Translations under genes and position numbers: made by a program
Assembly: GCF_031180965.1 (NCBI RefSeq)
Contig: NZ_JAPSLH010000001.1
Span: 225,565 to 289,564, forward strand
Length of the DNA stretch: 64,000 bases
Direction: 5' to 3'
DNA from: Chelativorans sp.
GTDB lineage: Bacteria; Pseudomonadota; Alphaproteobacteria; Rhizobiales; Rhizobiaceae
Shown: piece by piece, positions 52,625 through 62,099 of the stretch
Layout of the letters: each line of letters starts with the position of its first letter
How positions within the stretch are numbered: position 1 is the stretch's first letter
The notes under the pieces: model-generated
What the model saw: only the letters and a program-made list of their open reading frames with translations
The model's database searches: none
What the model was told of the DNA's origin: nothing

Positions 52625-55600
52625 TCAATGAAAATTCCGTCCCTTCGGCATGACCTGCGTGACGGAAGCCGTTTCCTCCGCCCCCGCCTTCCTCCGCAAC
52701 AGCGCGAGCCGAGCGCCCGTATCTACGGTGGCCGGGCGCACCATCTTCTCCGCTTTTGCCGTATCTTCCGCTTTCACCATGGCTCCCCATTCCTGCCCCT
52801 CCTTCATCAGCAATCCGAGCCTGGAGCTGAGATCCACGATTCGCTCGGCGATCACATGAATGACGCCGGACGCGCTCTGCACAGGCCCGTCTATGCGCAC
52901 GAAGCGGGCGCCCAGCACCTGCGGACGAAAGCGCTCGAATGTCCTTTTCCACACGACGATATTGGCGACGCCTGTCTCGTCCTCGATGGTCATGAAGATG
53001 ACGCCCTTGGACGTGCCCGGCCGCTGCCTGATCAGCACCAGGCCGGCGACGGATACACGCCGCCCATTGCCAATGCCCGGCAGGCATTCGTTCGCGATCA
53101 CTTTTTCGGCCGCAAGCGCGCCGCGCAGGAAGGAGACGGGATGCGCTTTCAATGAAAGGCTGAGCGCCCGATAGTCATGCACCACATGCATGCCAAGCGG
53201 CATGGGCGGAAGCCGCATTTCCGGCTCGCGGTCGGCAAGGCGCAGGTCAGGCCTGTCGAGGAGCGGCAGGCGTTCGGCGGTGCCGATTTCGTCCAGCGCC
53301 TGAACGGCCCAGAGGGCTGTGCGCCGGTCGAGCCCCAGTGAGCGGAAAGCGTCCGCCTCGGCAAGCCGAAGGATGGCGCTTTTGCCGATACCTGAACGCA
53401 GCCACAGATCGCGTACCGAATCATAGCCCGCCCCGCGATTGGCGAGGAGCTGCTCCATGTCGGCCTTCGCCAAGCCCTTCACCTGGCGGAAGCCGAGGCG
53501 CACGGCGCGCCGCGACCTAATGACGGAGCGCATATCCGCATGCCGCGCCGCAACGCCGGCAGGATCAAAGGGTGCGTCTTCGAGCGTGCAGTCCCATTCG
53601 GAGGAGTTGACGTCCACCGGCCGGATGTTGACGCCGTGTTCGCGCGCATCGCGCACGAGCTGCGCCGGCGCATAAAAACCCATGGGTTGGGAGTTGAGAA
53701 GTGCTGCGCAAAAGACATCCGGATAGAAGGCCTTGAACCAGGAGGATGCGTAGGCGAGCAGCGCAAAGGCCGCGGCATGGCTTTCGGGAAAGCCGTACTC
53801 GCCAAAACCCTCGATCTGCCGGAAGCACCGCTCGGCGAATTCGCGCGGATAGCCGCGCGAAACCATGCCTTCGACCATCCTGTCGTGATAGTCCTTGATC
53901 GTTCCCGTGCGTTTGAAGGTGGCCATGGCGCGGCGCAATTGGTCCGCCTCCCCCGGCGTGAAGCCGCCGGCCTCGATGGCGATCTTCATGGCCTGTTCCT
54001 GGAACAGAGGTACCCCCAAGGTCTTTTGCAGGATGCGCTTCAGTACGTCGCTGTGATATTCGACCGGTTCCTTTTTCTCCCGCCGGCGCAAATAGGGATG
54101 CACCATATCGCCCTGGATGGGGCCCGGCCGGACGATCGCCACCTCGATGACGAGGTCGTAGAACTCCTGCGGTTTCAATCGCGGCAGCATGGACATCTGC
54201 GCGCGCGATTCGATCTGGAAGACGCCGATCGTGTCGGCGCGCTGGATCATGGCGTAAACGGCGGGCTCATCCTGAGAAATCGTGGCCAGTTCGAGGGGCC
54301 GGCCGTGGTGGTCCCGGACATCATAATGTTCCCTGAGGAGATCGAAGACGCGGCGCAGGCAGGACAGCATGCCGAGCGCCAGCACATCGACCTTCAAGAG
54401 GCCGACATTGTCCAGGTCGTCCTTGTCCCACTCGACCATCTTCCGCTCGTCCATCGCCGTTTTGACGATGGGGACGATCTCGTCCAGCCGATCCTTCGTG
54501 ATGACGAAGCCGCCCACATGCTGGGAAAGATGCCGCGGGGATCCCATGATCTCTCTGGCTAGGGTGACCAGGTGCTTTGTCCGAGGATCCGCTTCGGCGA
54601 GGCCGGCAGCTTTGATCGCAAAGGCGAGTTCCCCGTTAGCCCAACCCGAGATGGAGCCAGAGAGCGCGGTCATGACATCTTGGGAAAGGCCCAGCGCTTT
54701 GGCGACCTCCCGAAGCGCCGAACGGCCGCGATAGGAGATGACCGAGCAGGCAAGCGCCGTGTGTTTCTCGCTGTATTTCTCATAGATATAGGCGATGACC
54801 TCGTCGCGCCGGTCATGTTCGAAATCGACATCGATATCCGGCGGCTCGTCGCGCTCCTCGGAGATGAAGCGTTCGAGCAGATGGTCCATGATGTCAGGCC
54901 CGACATCGGTGATCCGCAGGCAATAGCAGATGATGGAATTGGCCGCCGAGCCGCGCCCCTGGCACAAGATGCCTTTCGAGCGGGCGAACTTCATGATGTC
55001 GTGGACGGTGAGGAAATAGCGCGCATAATTCTTCCGCTCCACGAGGGCGAGTTCCTTGCGGATGAGGTTCTTCAGGTGCTCGGAAACGCCCGAGGGAAAG
55101 CGGTCCTTTGCGCCCTCCCAGGTTAACCGCTCCAGTTCCTCCTGCGCCGGAAGTCCGGATTCCGTCGGCTCGTCTGGATAATTGTGCTTGAGTTCGCCGA
55201 GCGAGAAGGTGAGGCTTTCGGCAAAGCGGAGCGTTTCGGCCAGGGCTTCAGGATACTGGCGGAACAGATACGCCATCTCCGCCCGCGATTTCATGTGGCG
55301 CTCGGCATTGGCCTCCAAAGCAAAACCAGCTTCGGCGACCGGCACATTCAGCCGGATCGCAGTGAGCACATCCTGCAGCGCACGCTGCTCTGCAGAGTGA
55401 TAAAGAACATCATTGGTGGCCATCAATGGCAGGCCGACTGCTTCCGCCATGCCTGCTGCCTGAGCCAAGCGCCAGCGGTCATCGCCATGATAAGAAGGGG
55501 CGACGGCAAGCCAGGCACTCTCTTTAAACCGGCCTTTCACGGATTTCAGGAAGGCGAGTGTTTCATCCGCCGGTATTTGGAAGTCTGGCAGAATGGCAAG

Positions 55601-56011
55601 GGATATCTGGTCGCCCCATTCCCAAAAATCCTCCGCAAGAAGTACGGGCGCGCCCTTTTCGCTCTCCTCGCGCATATTGGCCTTGGTCAACATGCGGCAG
55701 AGATGGGCCCAGCCCTGCCGGTTCTGGGGATAGGCGAGGATATCCGGCGTGCCGTCGGAAAAGACGAGCCGGCAGCCGGGGTGGTAAGGAATTTGGGTGG
55801 GTTCGGAATTCTCTGCAAGTTTGATGTACTTGGATTGGACCCAGGCGCGCACCACGCCTGCCACCGTGTTGCGGTCGGCAAGGCCTACGGCTGAAAAGTC
55901 GAACAATCTTGCCGCCACTACCAGCGCTTCCGGCCGCGAAGCGCCGCGTAGAAAGGAGAAATTCGACTGTATGCCGAATTCGGCATAGGCGGGGGCGGCG
56001 GGCGCATTCAT
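52625..56011 (-). CDS. dnaE2: Error-prone DNA polymerase DnaE2 (ImuC)
   Basis: Translesion polymerase of 1128 aa, C-family. The PHP domain opens with FGIQSNFSFLRGASRPEALV. The palm carries the acidic DIDVDFEHDRRDEVIAYIY motif. The C-terminal OB fold (VSVAGLVLIRQRPGTSKGVIFMTIEDETG) precedes a short tail. It overlaps imuB by 4 nt, so it is the third gene of the SOS-inducible imuA-imuB-dnaE2 operon. In Caulobacter, Pseudomonas and Mycobacterium this set causes damage-induced mutagenesis. Confidence 0.96.
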   Translation of the reverse strand: MNAPAAPAYAEFGIQSNFSFLRGASRPEALVVAARLFDFSAVGLADRNTVAGVVRAWVQSKYIKLAENSEPTQIPYHPGCRLVFSDGTPDILAYPQNRQGWAHLCRMLTKANMREESEKGAPVLLAEDFWEWGDQISLAILPDFQIPADETLAFLKSVKGRFKESAWLAVAPSYHGDDRWRLAQAAGMAEAVGLPLMATNDVLYHSAEQRALQDVLTAIRLNVPVAEAGFALEANAERHMKSRAEMAYLFRQYPEALAETLRFAESLTFSLGELKHNYPDEPTESGLPAQEELERLTWEGAKDRFPSGVSEHLKNLIRKELALVERKNYARYFLTVHDIMKFARSKGILCQGRGSAANSIICYCLRITDVGPDIMDHLLERFISEERDEPPDIDVDFEHDRRDEVIAYIYEKYSEKHTALACSVISYRGRSALREVAKALGLSQDVMTALSGSISGWANGELAFAIKAAGLAEADPRTKHLVTLAREIMGSPRHLSQHVGGFVITKDRLDEIVPIVKTAMDERKMVEWDKDDLDNVGLLKVDVLALGMLSCLRRVFDLLREHYDVRDHHGRPLELATISQDEPAVYAMIQRADTIGVFQIESRAQMSMLPRLKPQEFYDLVIEVAIVRPGPIQGDMVHPYLRRREKKEPVEYHSDVLKRILQKTLGVPLFQEQAMKIAIEAGGFTPGEADQLRRAMATFKRTGTIKDYHDRMVEGMVSRGYPREFAERCFRQIEGFGEYGFPESHAAAFALLAYASSWFKAFYPDVFCAALLNSQPMGFYAPAQLVRDAREHGVNIRPVDVNSSEWDCTLEDAPFDPAGVAARHADMRSVIRSRRAVRLGFRQVKGLAKADMEQLLANRGAGYDSVRDLWLRSGIGKSAILRLAEADAFRSLGLDRRTALWAVQALDEIGTAERLPLLDRPDLRLADREPEMRLPPMPLGMHVVHDYRALSLSLKAHPVSFLRGALAAEKVIANECLPGIGNGRRVSVAGLVLIRQRPGTSKGVIFMTIEDETGVANIVVWKRTFERFRPQVLGARFVRIDGPVQSASGVIHVIAERIVDLSSRLGLLMKEGQEWGAMVKAEDTAKAEKMVRPATVDTGARLALLRRKAGAEETASVTQVMPKGRNFH

Positions 56012-57648
56012 GGGAACATTCCATGCATGAACCAGCGCGGAGCAATCTCCCCGCCATAAAGCCCTTCCCGAAAAAGCCAGTAGCGGCGGCCGTCCACGTC
56101 CTCGACGCGAAAATAGTCGCGCGCGGGCGCGGGCGGGTCCTCACGCCACCATTCGGAAGCGATGCGCTCCGGCCCCTCGGCGCGGGCCACGCGATAAAGC
56201 GCCCGCCGCCAGCGGAAGGAAAGAGGCGGGCCTTCAGGCACTTCCGCCGAGGCTTCCACGGGCTCGGGCTTTTCCAGGAGGCGAATGGGGCGAAGATGGG
56301 TCGTCGGTTTCGCCTCTCCGGCCGAACTTGGCTCCACTGCTGAAGGGCTCTCACCCCCGAAGGGAACGAAACGGGCTCTTCGCTCGGGCAGATGGCTTTC
56401 GGCCAAAGCGGGCACGAGAATGGCCTCATCCCCCAGACGCGCGCGAATGCGGTCGGCGAGCAGCGAGAATTCTTCCTCTTCCGCCGAGGCGGGGCCCGAG
56501 AGGTCCGTCTGCAGCGCCGCATAAGGTGCAGCGGCAACAACCGAAAGCCGCACCAGATCGAAGCCGTAGCCGGCATCAAGACCGCTTTCGAGGGCAGTCA
56601 GCCGCTCGTGGAACAGTTTTGCGATCGTCAACGGCTCGCGCAGCGGTCGCGAGGCGCCCACCGTGATGCGCGCCACAGCGCCATCGACGCGGAAGAGGGC
56701 AAGCTGCAGCCGCCTTGCGCCTTCGCCGCGCCGCTCCAGATCCTGCCGCAAGGTGCGGGCAAGGACGAGGACCAGCCGCTCGATATCTTCCGTTGTGCCG
56801 ATCGGCTCTGCAAGCTGGCGCTCGACCGAGAGCGGCGCCACCGGCAGACGTGGCGAGATGGCCTCCTCCGCCCCCCCCAAGGCCTGGTCCAGACGGGTGA
56901 CGAGCATGCTTCCAAAACGGCGGGCGAGCGGCGCGCGGGGCGCGCCGATAAGCGCGCCGACATGGCGCAGGCCCACGCTTTCGAGGCCAACCCTTGCCTT
57001 TTCCTCCAGGCGCAGGGCGGCGAGCGGCATGGGGGCGAGCGCCAGCTCCTCCTCGCCTGGCGCCACATTCCGGTCTGGCCCTCTGCCATAGCGTGCCGCC
57101 GCCCAGGCCATGCCCGGCGTGGAGGCCAGCGCCGCGCGAGCGTCGAACCCCTGGTGCCTGAGCCGGCGGAGGATTTCTGAAAGCATCGCATCCTCGCCCC
57201 CGAAAAGGTGGGCGCAGCCGCTGATATCGAGGAAGAGCCCATCCGCGCCGTCGAGCGCCACCAGGGGCGTGAAGCGGTCGCACCAGTCGGCAAGACTCTC
57301 GAGCAGGCGCCGGTCAGCGCCCGGATCGGCTTCGACGATCTCGATGGCCGGATGCATGGCGCGCGCATCGGCGATGCCCATTCCCGCTTTCAGGCCTAGC
57401 GCTTCGGCCCCTTCGCTGAGGGCGGCGATACGCTGCGCATTGTCCTCGCGGCGGCTTATGACCAGCGGCGGGAAATCAGCCTGCCCGCCTCTCCCGCACA
57501 GGCGCCAGCCCGCCCCGTGCCGCCGCCGCAGGATCCGGTCCGTCGAAAGATGCGGCAGCCAGACAGCCAGGATCCTGCGCTCTTCGGCCGCTCTTGCGAA
57601 CAGATCCCCGTTCTCCGGAGGGCCATCTTTCCTGAAAGGTGAAGTCAT
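56008..57648 (-). CDS. imuB: ImuB, Y-family polymerase-like mutasome subunit
   Basis: A 546-residue Y-family-fold protein that acts as an adaptor between the beta clamp and DnaE2. It has RRILAVWLPHLSTDRI at the N-terminus and a finger/palm region in which the catalytic acidic residues of true Y polymerases are not recognisable. The C-terminal region ends RRYWLFREGLYGGEIAPRWFMHGMFP, typical of ImuB. The ATG at 57648 is preferred. It overlaps the imuA reading frame by 173 nt. Confidence 0.93.
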   Translation of the reverse strand: MTSPFRKDGPPENGDLFARAAEERRILAVWLPHLSTDRILRRRHGAGWRLCGRGGQADFPPLVISRREDNAQRIAALSEGAEALGLKAGMGIADARAMHPAIEIVEADPGADRRLLESLADWCDRFTPLVALDGADGLFLDISGCAHLFGGEDAMLSEILRRLRHQGFDARAALASTPGMAWAAARYGRGPDRNVAPGEEELALAPMPLAALRLEEKARVGLESVGLRHVGALIGAPRAPLARRFGSMLVTRLDQALGGAEEAISPRLPVAPLSVERQLAEPIGTTEDIERLVLVLARTLRQDLERRGEGARRLQLALFRVDGAVARITVGASRPLREPLTIAKLFHERLTALESGLDAGYGFDLVRLSVVAAAPYAALQTDLSGPASAEEEEFSLLADRIRARLGDEAILVPALAESHLPERRARFVPFGGESPSAVEPSSAGEAKPTTHLRPIRLLEKPEPVEASAEVPEGPPLSFRWRRALYRVARAEGPERIASEWWREDPPAPARDYFRVEDVDGRRYWLFREGLYGGEIAPRWFMHGMFP

Positions 57649-58435
57649 GGGGGTTCCAGTCCAGCACGAATGTTCCGCTTCTCCCGGTCCGGCTCTTGGA
57701 CAGGGCCACTGCGAAGGCCGGCGGGCCAATGGAGCGGGGCAGCGGGCCGGTAAGCGTTTCCCGCAGGGGAGAGGGCGCGGGAGAGACGAGGAGGCGCGTC
57801 GGAGCGGCCGTCGGCTCCGGCGCCCCCGAATGGCGGATGAGGAAGAGCGGCCGCCCGGCTTCCCTTGCGCGATGGTGCAGGCGGCGCGTGGCAGTCAGGT
57901 CGAGCTTTGCCGGATTGCCGCGCAATTCCAGGAACACGGCGGAAAAACCGCCGAGCCGAATGGCTTCTTCCGCCACCCAAAACGCGTCTTCGAACCTGTT
58001 TGCCCGTGCCAGCAGGAATTTTTCAGGCGCAAGGCCGAAAAACCGCTCGATGCCCGGCGCATAGGGAAAGCCGGCCTCGAAGAGCATGTCGGCCAGGCCG
58101 ATCCACAGAACAGGCCGCTGCGCTTGCCTGCCGCTCCGCGCGGCGGTGGCGGCAATAGCCAGGGCGAAACCGGCAACGATTCCGCCGTCGCGGGTCTCCC
58201 GCCCGGCGATCTCCGTCAGGGCAGCCTTCAGGATGCCGCCGCCGAACGCCGCGTCGAAGCGGGGCGTTCCCGTTCCGGCGAAATCCGCGGCGCCGGCGGG
58301 GCGGCCGTAGCGGCGCAGGACAGGCTCGCCTTCCGTCTCCGGCGCCTGGAGCCGTTCCGGCAGGCTGCCCTCGATCCTGGCGATTTCCCGGCGCAGGGCA
58401 AAAATCTTCTCCTGCGCCATGGCATTGCGCGCCAT
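57476..58435 (-). CDS. imuA: ImuA, RecA-like mutasome accessory protein
   Basis: A 319-residue protein related to the RecA core (FDAAFGGGILKAALTEIAG in place of a Walker A loop, so no ATP binding is expected). It ends with the ImuA motif DWNPHDFTFQERWPSG followed by about 55 low-complexity residues that overlap imuB. The start at 58435 could be five codons shorter (58420). A LexA box lies 25 nt upstream. It is the first gene of the SOS mutasome operon. Confidence 0.9.
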   Translation of the reverse strand: MARNAMAQEKIFALRREIARIEGSLPERLQAPETEGEPVLRRYGRPAGAADFAGTGTPRFDAAFGGGILKAALTEIAGRETRDGGIVAGFALAIAATAARSGRQAQRPVLWIGLADMLFEAGFPYAPGIERFFGLAPEKFLLARANRFEDAFWVAEEAIRLGGFSAVFLELRGNPAKLDLTATRRLHHRAREAGRPLFLIRHSGAPEPTAAPTRLLVSPAPSPLRETLTGPLPRSIGPPAFAVALSKSRTGRSGTFVLDWNPHDFTFQERWPSGERGSVRKSGRRAQDPGCLAAASFDGPDPAAAARGGLAPVRERRAG

Positions 58436-58459
58436 GTCGTCCGCTCCGGCTGCTCATCT

Positions 58460-58474
58460 GTTCCTGTTATGTTC
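58460..58474. promoter_or_regulatory. LexA (SOS) box, GTTC-N7-GTTC
   Basis: GTTC-CTGTTAT-GTTC is an exact match to the alphaproteobacterial LexA consensus. It lies 25-39 nt upstream of imuA, so the imuA-imuB-dnaE2 operon should be induced by DNA damage. lexA itself is outside the window. Confidence 0.88.
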
Positions 58475-58604
58475 CTATCGATTCCAGAGCCCGCCCGAAG
58501 AGTCAAGCAGGATTCTTTTCCTCCTCCGGCGCGCGCGGTCGGGATTTTCCAGCCATCTCGAATCCCGCGCCAGAAAGCGCTATATGCGCGGCAAAGGATA
58601 CATC

Positions 58605-59048
58605 ATGGCGCGCATCTATCAGACCCGAGCCTGGCACGATCAGCTTCCCCCCTCGCTGGAGGAGTTCGAACTCCTGGCGATGGAGACCTATGCCAACCTG
58701 CCCGAGGAGTTCCGCAAGCTCACCGGCGAGATCATCATCCAGATCGCCGATTTCCCCGAGGAGGAGATTATGGACGATCTGGCGCTCGAAACGCCCTTCG
58801 ATCTGCTCGGTCTCTTCGAGGGCCGCGGCATCGCCGAACGCTGGAACCCCGCCACCGGCGAGGGCCCGAACCGCATCACGCTCTATCGCCGCGCCATCCT
58901 CGACTATTGGGCGGAGAACGACGAGACGCTGGGCGATATCGTGGCGCATGTGCTGATCCACGAGATCGGCCACCATTTCGGCCTGTCCGACGAGGACATG
59001 GCGCGCATTGAGGAGAGCGTGGACGAGCAGCCCTTTTCCGGCTCGTGA
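58605..59048 (+). CDS. Minimal zincin-like metallopeptidase (DUF1025)
   Basis: A 147-residue cytosolic protein with the zinc-binding HEIGHH motif (HExxH at 119-123) and a nearby acidic third-ligand region. It belongs to the small 'possible zinc metallo-peptidase' family. AAAGGA lies 7 nt before the ATG at 58605. An in-frame ATG at 58584 is possible. The peptidase substrate is unknown. Confidence 0.88.
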   Translation: MARIYQTRAWHDQLPPSLEEFELLAMETYANLPEEFRKLTGEIIIQIADFPEEEIMDDLALETPFDLLGLFEGRGIAERWNPATGEGPNRITLYRRAILDYWAENDETLGDIVAHVLIHEIGHHFGLSDEDMARIEESVDEQPFSGS

Positions 59049-59102
59049 TCACGCCCTTCAGGGCGCCGGCTGCGCGCCTCCCCCTCTTGCCGCGCCGCGC
59101 GA

Positions 59103-59309
59103 TCAGTAATCGCTAAGCTTCATGTCCGGCGTATAGTCCAGCCCGTCCACTTCCTTGTAGACGGCCTGGCCGCAGCGCATGGTCTTCGTCTCGGGATCGT
59201 AGGCATAGGTCGGCGAGCCATGCAGGAGCCAGCCCTTGTTCAGCGCCGCCGTCACCTTGTGGCAGAAGCTCGCATCGTCCGGACCGGTCAGAAAGCGGTA
59301 GAGCCTCAT
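59103..59309 (-). CDS. DUF1737 family small protein
   Basis: A 68-residue protein with the DUF1737 pattern ([38 protein letters not shown]). It overlaps the CoA-ester lyase gene by 4 nt (ATGA), so the two are coupled. The function of DUF1737 is unknown. Confidence 0.85.
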   Translation of the reverse strand: MRLYRFLTGPDDASFCHKVTAALNKGWLLHGSPTYAYDPETKTMRCGQAVYKEVDGLDYTPDMKLSDY

Positions 59310-60187
59310 TCGCCGTTCTCCTTGATGGCTTGAGCTTTCTTGAGCAACGCCTCGGCCTGTTCCAGATGCAGCCTTTCGATCATGCGCCCATCGAGCGAGA
59401 TGACGCCGCGATGGCGGTTTTCCGGCCTGGCGAACTCCGCCACCACCGCCTCGGCCTCCGCCATTTCCCGCGCGGTGGGCGAAAAGGCGGCGTTGGCGGG
59501 TGCGATCTGCGCCGGATGGATGAGCGTCTTGCCGTCGAAGCCCATGGCGCGCGATTCGGCGCATTCGCCGGCGAAGGCCTCCAGGTCGCGGAAATTGTTC
59601 GACACGCCGTCGAGCGCTGTCAGGTTGCCGGCCCGGGCGGCGAGCACGACCTGCATCAGCCACGGGCGCAGATTCTCGCGGCCGGAAACGCGCGTCTCCT
59701 TGGCAAGGTCGTTGGTGCCGGCGACCAGGCAGGAAAGCCGCGCCGCGGGGTCGCGGCCAAGCTCGGCGATGGCGCCCACATTGAGCACGGCGCGCGCCGT
59801 TTCGATCATCGCCCAGAAGCGGATCGAGCGCGGCGCGTCGGTCTCGTCGAGCGCCGCATCGGCATCGAGGATGTCGCGCGGTCCGTCCACCTTCGGCAGG
59901 AGGATCGCGTCCGGCCGGCAGGCGCGGGCGGCCAGGAAATCCTCCGTGCCCCATTCGCTCGAAAGCGGGTTGATGCGGATGACGGTCTCGCATTTCGGCC
60001 GGCCGGACCCTTGCAGGAGTTGGCGCAGCCGCTCGCGCGCATCCGCCTTCTGCTGCGGGCCGACCGCGTCCTCCAGATCGAAGATGACGGCATCGCAGGG
60101 AAGCGAGGCGCTCTTGGCAAGCGCCTTTTCGTTGCTCGCCGGCACATAGAGGACGGACCGGCGCAGGCGGGAGAGCGGTTCGTGCAT
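59306..60187 (-). CDS. HpcH/HpaI-family CoA ester lyase (CitE/malyl-CoA lyase-like)
   Basis: A TIM-barrel Mg-dependent lyase of about 293 aa. [34 protein letters not shown] is the CitE/Mcl signature, with the metal-binding acidic residue in FDLEDAV and Glu in MIETARAV. Members cleave malyl-, beta-methylmalyl- or citramalyl-CoA. The start could be four codons further up (60199). It is divergent from leuD. The exact substrate cannot be decided. Confidence 0.86.
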   Translation of the reverse strand: MHEPLSRLRRSVLYVPASNEKALAKSASLPCDAVIFDLEDAVGPQQKADARERLRQLLQGSGRPKCETVIRINPLSSEWGTEDFLAARACRPDAILLPKVDGPRDILDADAALDETDAPRSIRFWAMIETARAVLNVGAIAELGRDPAARLSCLVAGTNDLAKETRVSGRENLRPWLMQVVLAARAGNLTALDGVSNNFRDLEAFAGECAESRAMGFDGKTLIHPAQIAPANAAFSPTAREMAEAEAVVAEFARPENRHRGVISLDGRMIERLHLEQAEALLKKAQAIKENGE

Positions 60188-60299
60188 GACAGGTTTCATG
60201 GCCCAGCCGGAACGAGGGCGCAAGGGGCTTTGCCTCGGCCGTCCGCTTGATGTAAAGGGTGGCCAGCAAGCATCCTGCCAGACCGGATTAGGCAAGCCC

Positions 60300-60905
60300 A
60301 TGGAAAAGTTCACGACCCTCACCGGCGTTGCCGCGCCTTTGCCGATCGTCAATGTCGACACCGACATGATCATCCCCAAGGATTATCTGAAGACGATCAA
60401 GCGCACCGGCCTCGGCACGGGGCTTTTCGCCGAGATGCGCTACAATGAGGATGGTTCGGAGAACCCGGATTTCGTGCTCAACAAGCCGGCTTATCGCAAC
60501 GCGAAAATCCTGGTGGCTGGCGACAATTTCGGCTGCGGCTCCTCCCGCGAGCACGCCCCCTGGGCGCTGCTCGACTTCGGCATACGCTGCGTGATCTCCA
60601 CCTCCTTCGCCGACATCTTCTACAACAACTGCTTCAAGAACGGCATTTTGCCCATCACCGTCAGCCCGGAAGATCTGGAAAAGCTGATGGACGATGCCGA
60701 GCGCGGCGCCAATGCCACCCTGACGGTCGACCTCGAGCACCAGGAGATCCGCGGGCCGGATGGCGGCGTCATCTCCTTCGAGATCGACGCGTTCAAGCGC
60801 CACTGCCTCTTGAACGGCCTCGACGATATCGGCCTGACGCTGGAGAAGGCGCCGGCGATCGAGACTTTCGAGCAGAAATACGCCGGCAGCCGCCCCTGGG
60901 CCTGA
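60300..60905 (+). CDS. leuD: 3-isopropylmalate dehydratase small subunit
   Basis: Swivel subunit of the aconitase-like isomerase that converts 2- to 3-isopropylmalate in leucine synthesis, 201 aa. [16 protein letters not shown] and the substrate-recognition [21 protein letters not shown] are both intact. The large subunit leuC is not in the window. A RidA gene follows 10 nt later, and leuB lies 1.2 kb downstream. Confidence 0.97.
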   Translation: MEKFTTLTGVAAPLPIVNVDTDMIIPKDYLKTIKRTGLGTGLFAEMRYNEDGSENPDFVLNKPAYRNAKILVAGDNFGCGSSREHAPWALLDFGIRCVISTSFADIFYNNCFKNGILPITVSPEDLEKLMDDAERGANATLTVDLEHQEIRGPDGGVISFEIDAFKRHCLLNGLDDIGLTLEKAPAIETFEQKYAGSRPWA

Positions 60906-60915
60906 GGGGACGCTC

Positions 60916-61299
60916 TTGCGCCGCCTGATCTCGACCGGCTCGCCTTTCGAGAAGACCGCCGGCTACAGCCGCGCTGTGGTCGATGGCGAATGGTGCTTCG
61001 TCTCCGGTACCACCGGCTACGACTACGCCACGATGACCATGCCGGAAAGCGTCGAGGAGCAGACGAGGAACTGCCTCGCCACCATCCGCGCCGCGCTCGC
61101 CGAGGGCGGCTTTGCGATGGAGGACGTGGTGAGGGCGCACTACTACGTCACCGACCGCGCCTATGTGGACCTCGTCTTTCCCATCCTGGGCGAAACCTTC
61201 GGCGGGATCAGGCCCGCCGCCACCATGATCGTCTGCCAGCTCAACAAACCCGAGATGAAGATCGAGATCGAGGTGACGGCGAAGAAGCGCGACTCCTGA
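60916..61299 (+). CDS. RidA family protein (YjgF/YER057c/UK114)
   Basis: A 127-residue RidA-like protein (SGTTGYDYATMTMPESVEEQTRNCLATIRAALAEGG). The family's substrate-carboxylate arginine is not placed exactly as in true RidA, so it may be one of the Rid2-Rid7 groups. Family members hydrolyse reactive enamines or imines. It begins with TTG at 60916, 5 nt after GAGGGGA, and is co-transcribed with leuD. Confidence 0.85.
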   Translation: MRRLISTGSPFEKTAGYSRAVVDGEWCFVSGTTGYDYATMTMPESVEEQTRNCLATIRAALAEGGFAMEDVVRAHYYVTDRAYVDLVFPILGETFGGIRPAATMIVCQLNKPEMKIEIEVTAKKRDS

Positions 61300-61326
61300 C
61301 CAATCTGAACGGAAGCGGCTCCAGGC

Positions 61327-61717
61327 TCAAGCGAAGCTCAGGCCAAGATGCTCCGCCATGGGGAGGAAGTCGCGATCGTCGTGCAGAAGAGCGTGGCGAT
61401 GTTCGATGCAGAACGTCGCGATAATGAGGTCGGCCAGGCTCTTTGCCGTGATTCCGAGCCTTCGCAGCCCGGCGACAATTCAAGGCCGCTGCGATCGCCA
61501 GACCATCATCCATCATCGAGACGACAGGAAAGCGCCGAAGGCTGGTCTCCAGATCAGCCGAATGACGGTCGTCGCCTGCGCCGCGCAGGATTTCGAGCAG
61601 CACCACGTCCCCAACAAGCACGTTTCCTCTGGCGACTTCCTGCCGTAGCCGGATCGTGCGCGGTCGCTGGACACCTCGGAGAGCGAATATCCAGACCGAA
61701 GTGTCAACGACGATCAT
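61327..61717 (-). pseudogene. vapC: VapC-type PIN-domain toxin, broken by a +1 frameshift
   Basis: From the ATG at 61717 the frame reads MIVVDTSVWIFALRG with the first PIN aspartate. At a GGG run (CCC at 61468-61470 on plus) the frame is lost, and the continuation is found in the next frame: GITAKSLADLIIATF and HALLHDDRDFLPMAEHLGL, ending with TGA at 61327-61329. Removing one G restores a normal toxin of about 129 aa with all PIN acidic residues. The total length (391 nt) equals 130 codons plus one base. It lies 9 nt after its antitoxin gene. A real mutation and a sequencing error are both possible. Confidence 0.85.
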
Positions 61718-61726
61718 GCCTGTCTT

Positions 61727-61948
61727 TCAAACCCCAATCGCGTCGGGCGTCCAGTCGTTGCGCATTTCGTCAAGATCGCCTTCCCAGCCTGTTCCGATAA
61801 GGGCATCCAAGGCTGCCATCTGTTCGGAGATTTGGACGACCATGTGCAAGGCAGCTTCGACGGTAGCCTTCTTTGTCCGCTGGCCGGTCGCCTTCATCGC
61901 CTTTTCCATGAGCTCATCGTCTATGTCGATGTTCGTTCGCATGGTCAT
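61727..61948 (-). CDS. vapB: VapB-type antitoxin (ribbon-helix-helix)
   Basis: A 73-residue antitoxin. The N-terminal MRTNIDIDDELMEKAMKATGQRTKKATVEAAL forms the ribbon-helix-helix DNA-binding fold, and the acidic C-terminus (GWEGDLDEMRNDW) should block the toxin active site. The start could be two codons shorter (61942). It lies upstream of, and in phase with, the damaged vapC gene. The pair lies between RidA and leuB on the opposite strand. Confidence 0.88.
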   Translation of the reverse strand: MTMRTNIDIDDELMEKAMKATGQRTKKATVEAALHMVVQISEQMAALDALIGTGWEGDLDEMRNDWTPDAIGV

Positions 61949-62099
61949 GCTCGAATGTGTATTGATCCCTCCATATGCACACACTGTCGGTCCTTGTTCC
62001 AAGACATTCAGGCTATAGGGCCGCGTTTTGGCTTGCGCGCCCATCGGGCGATGTTTAGCAAGGCGCCAGTTCATGCATAGGCATTCGGGGGAAAATCTC

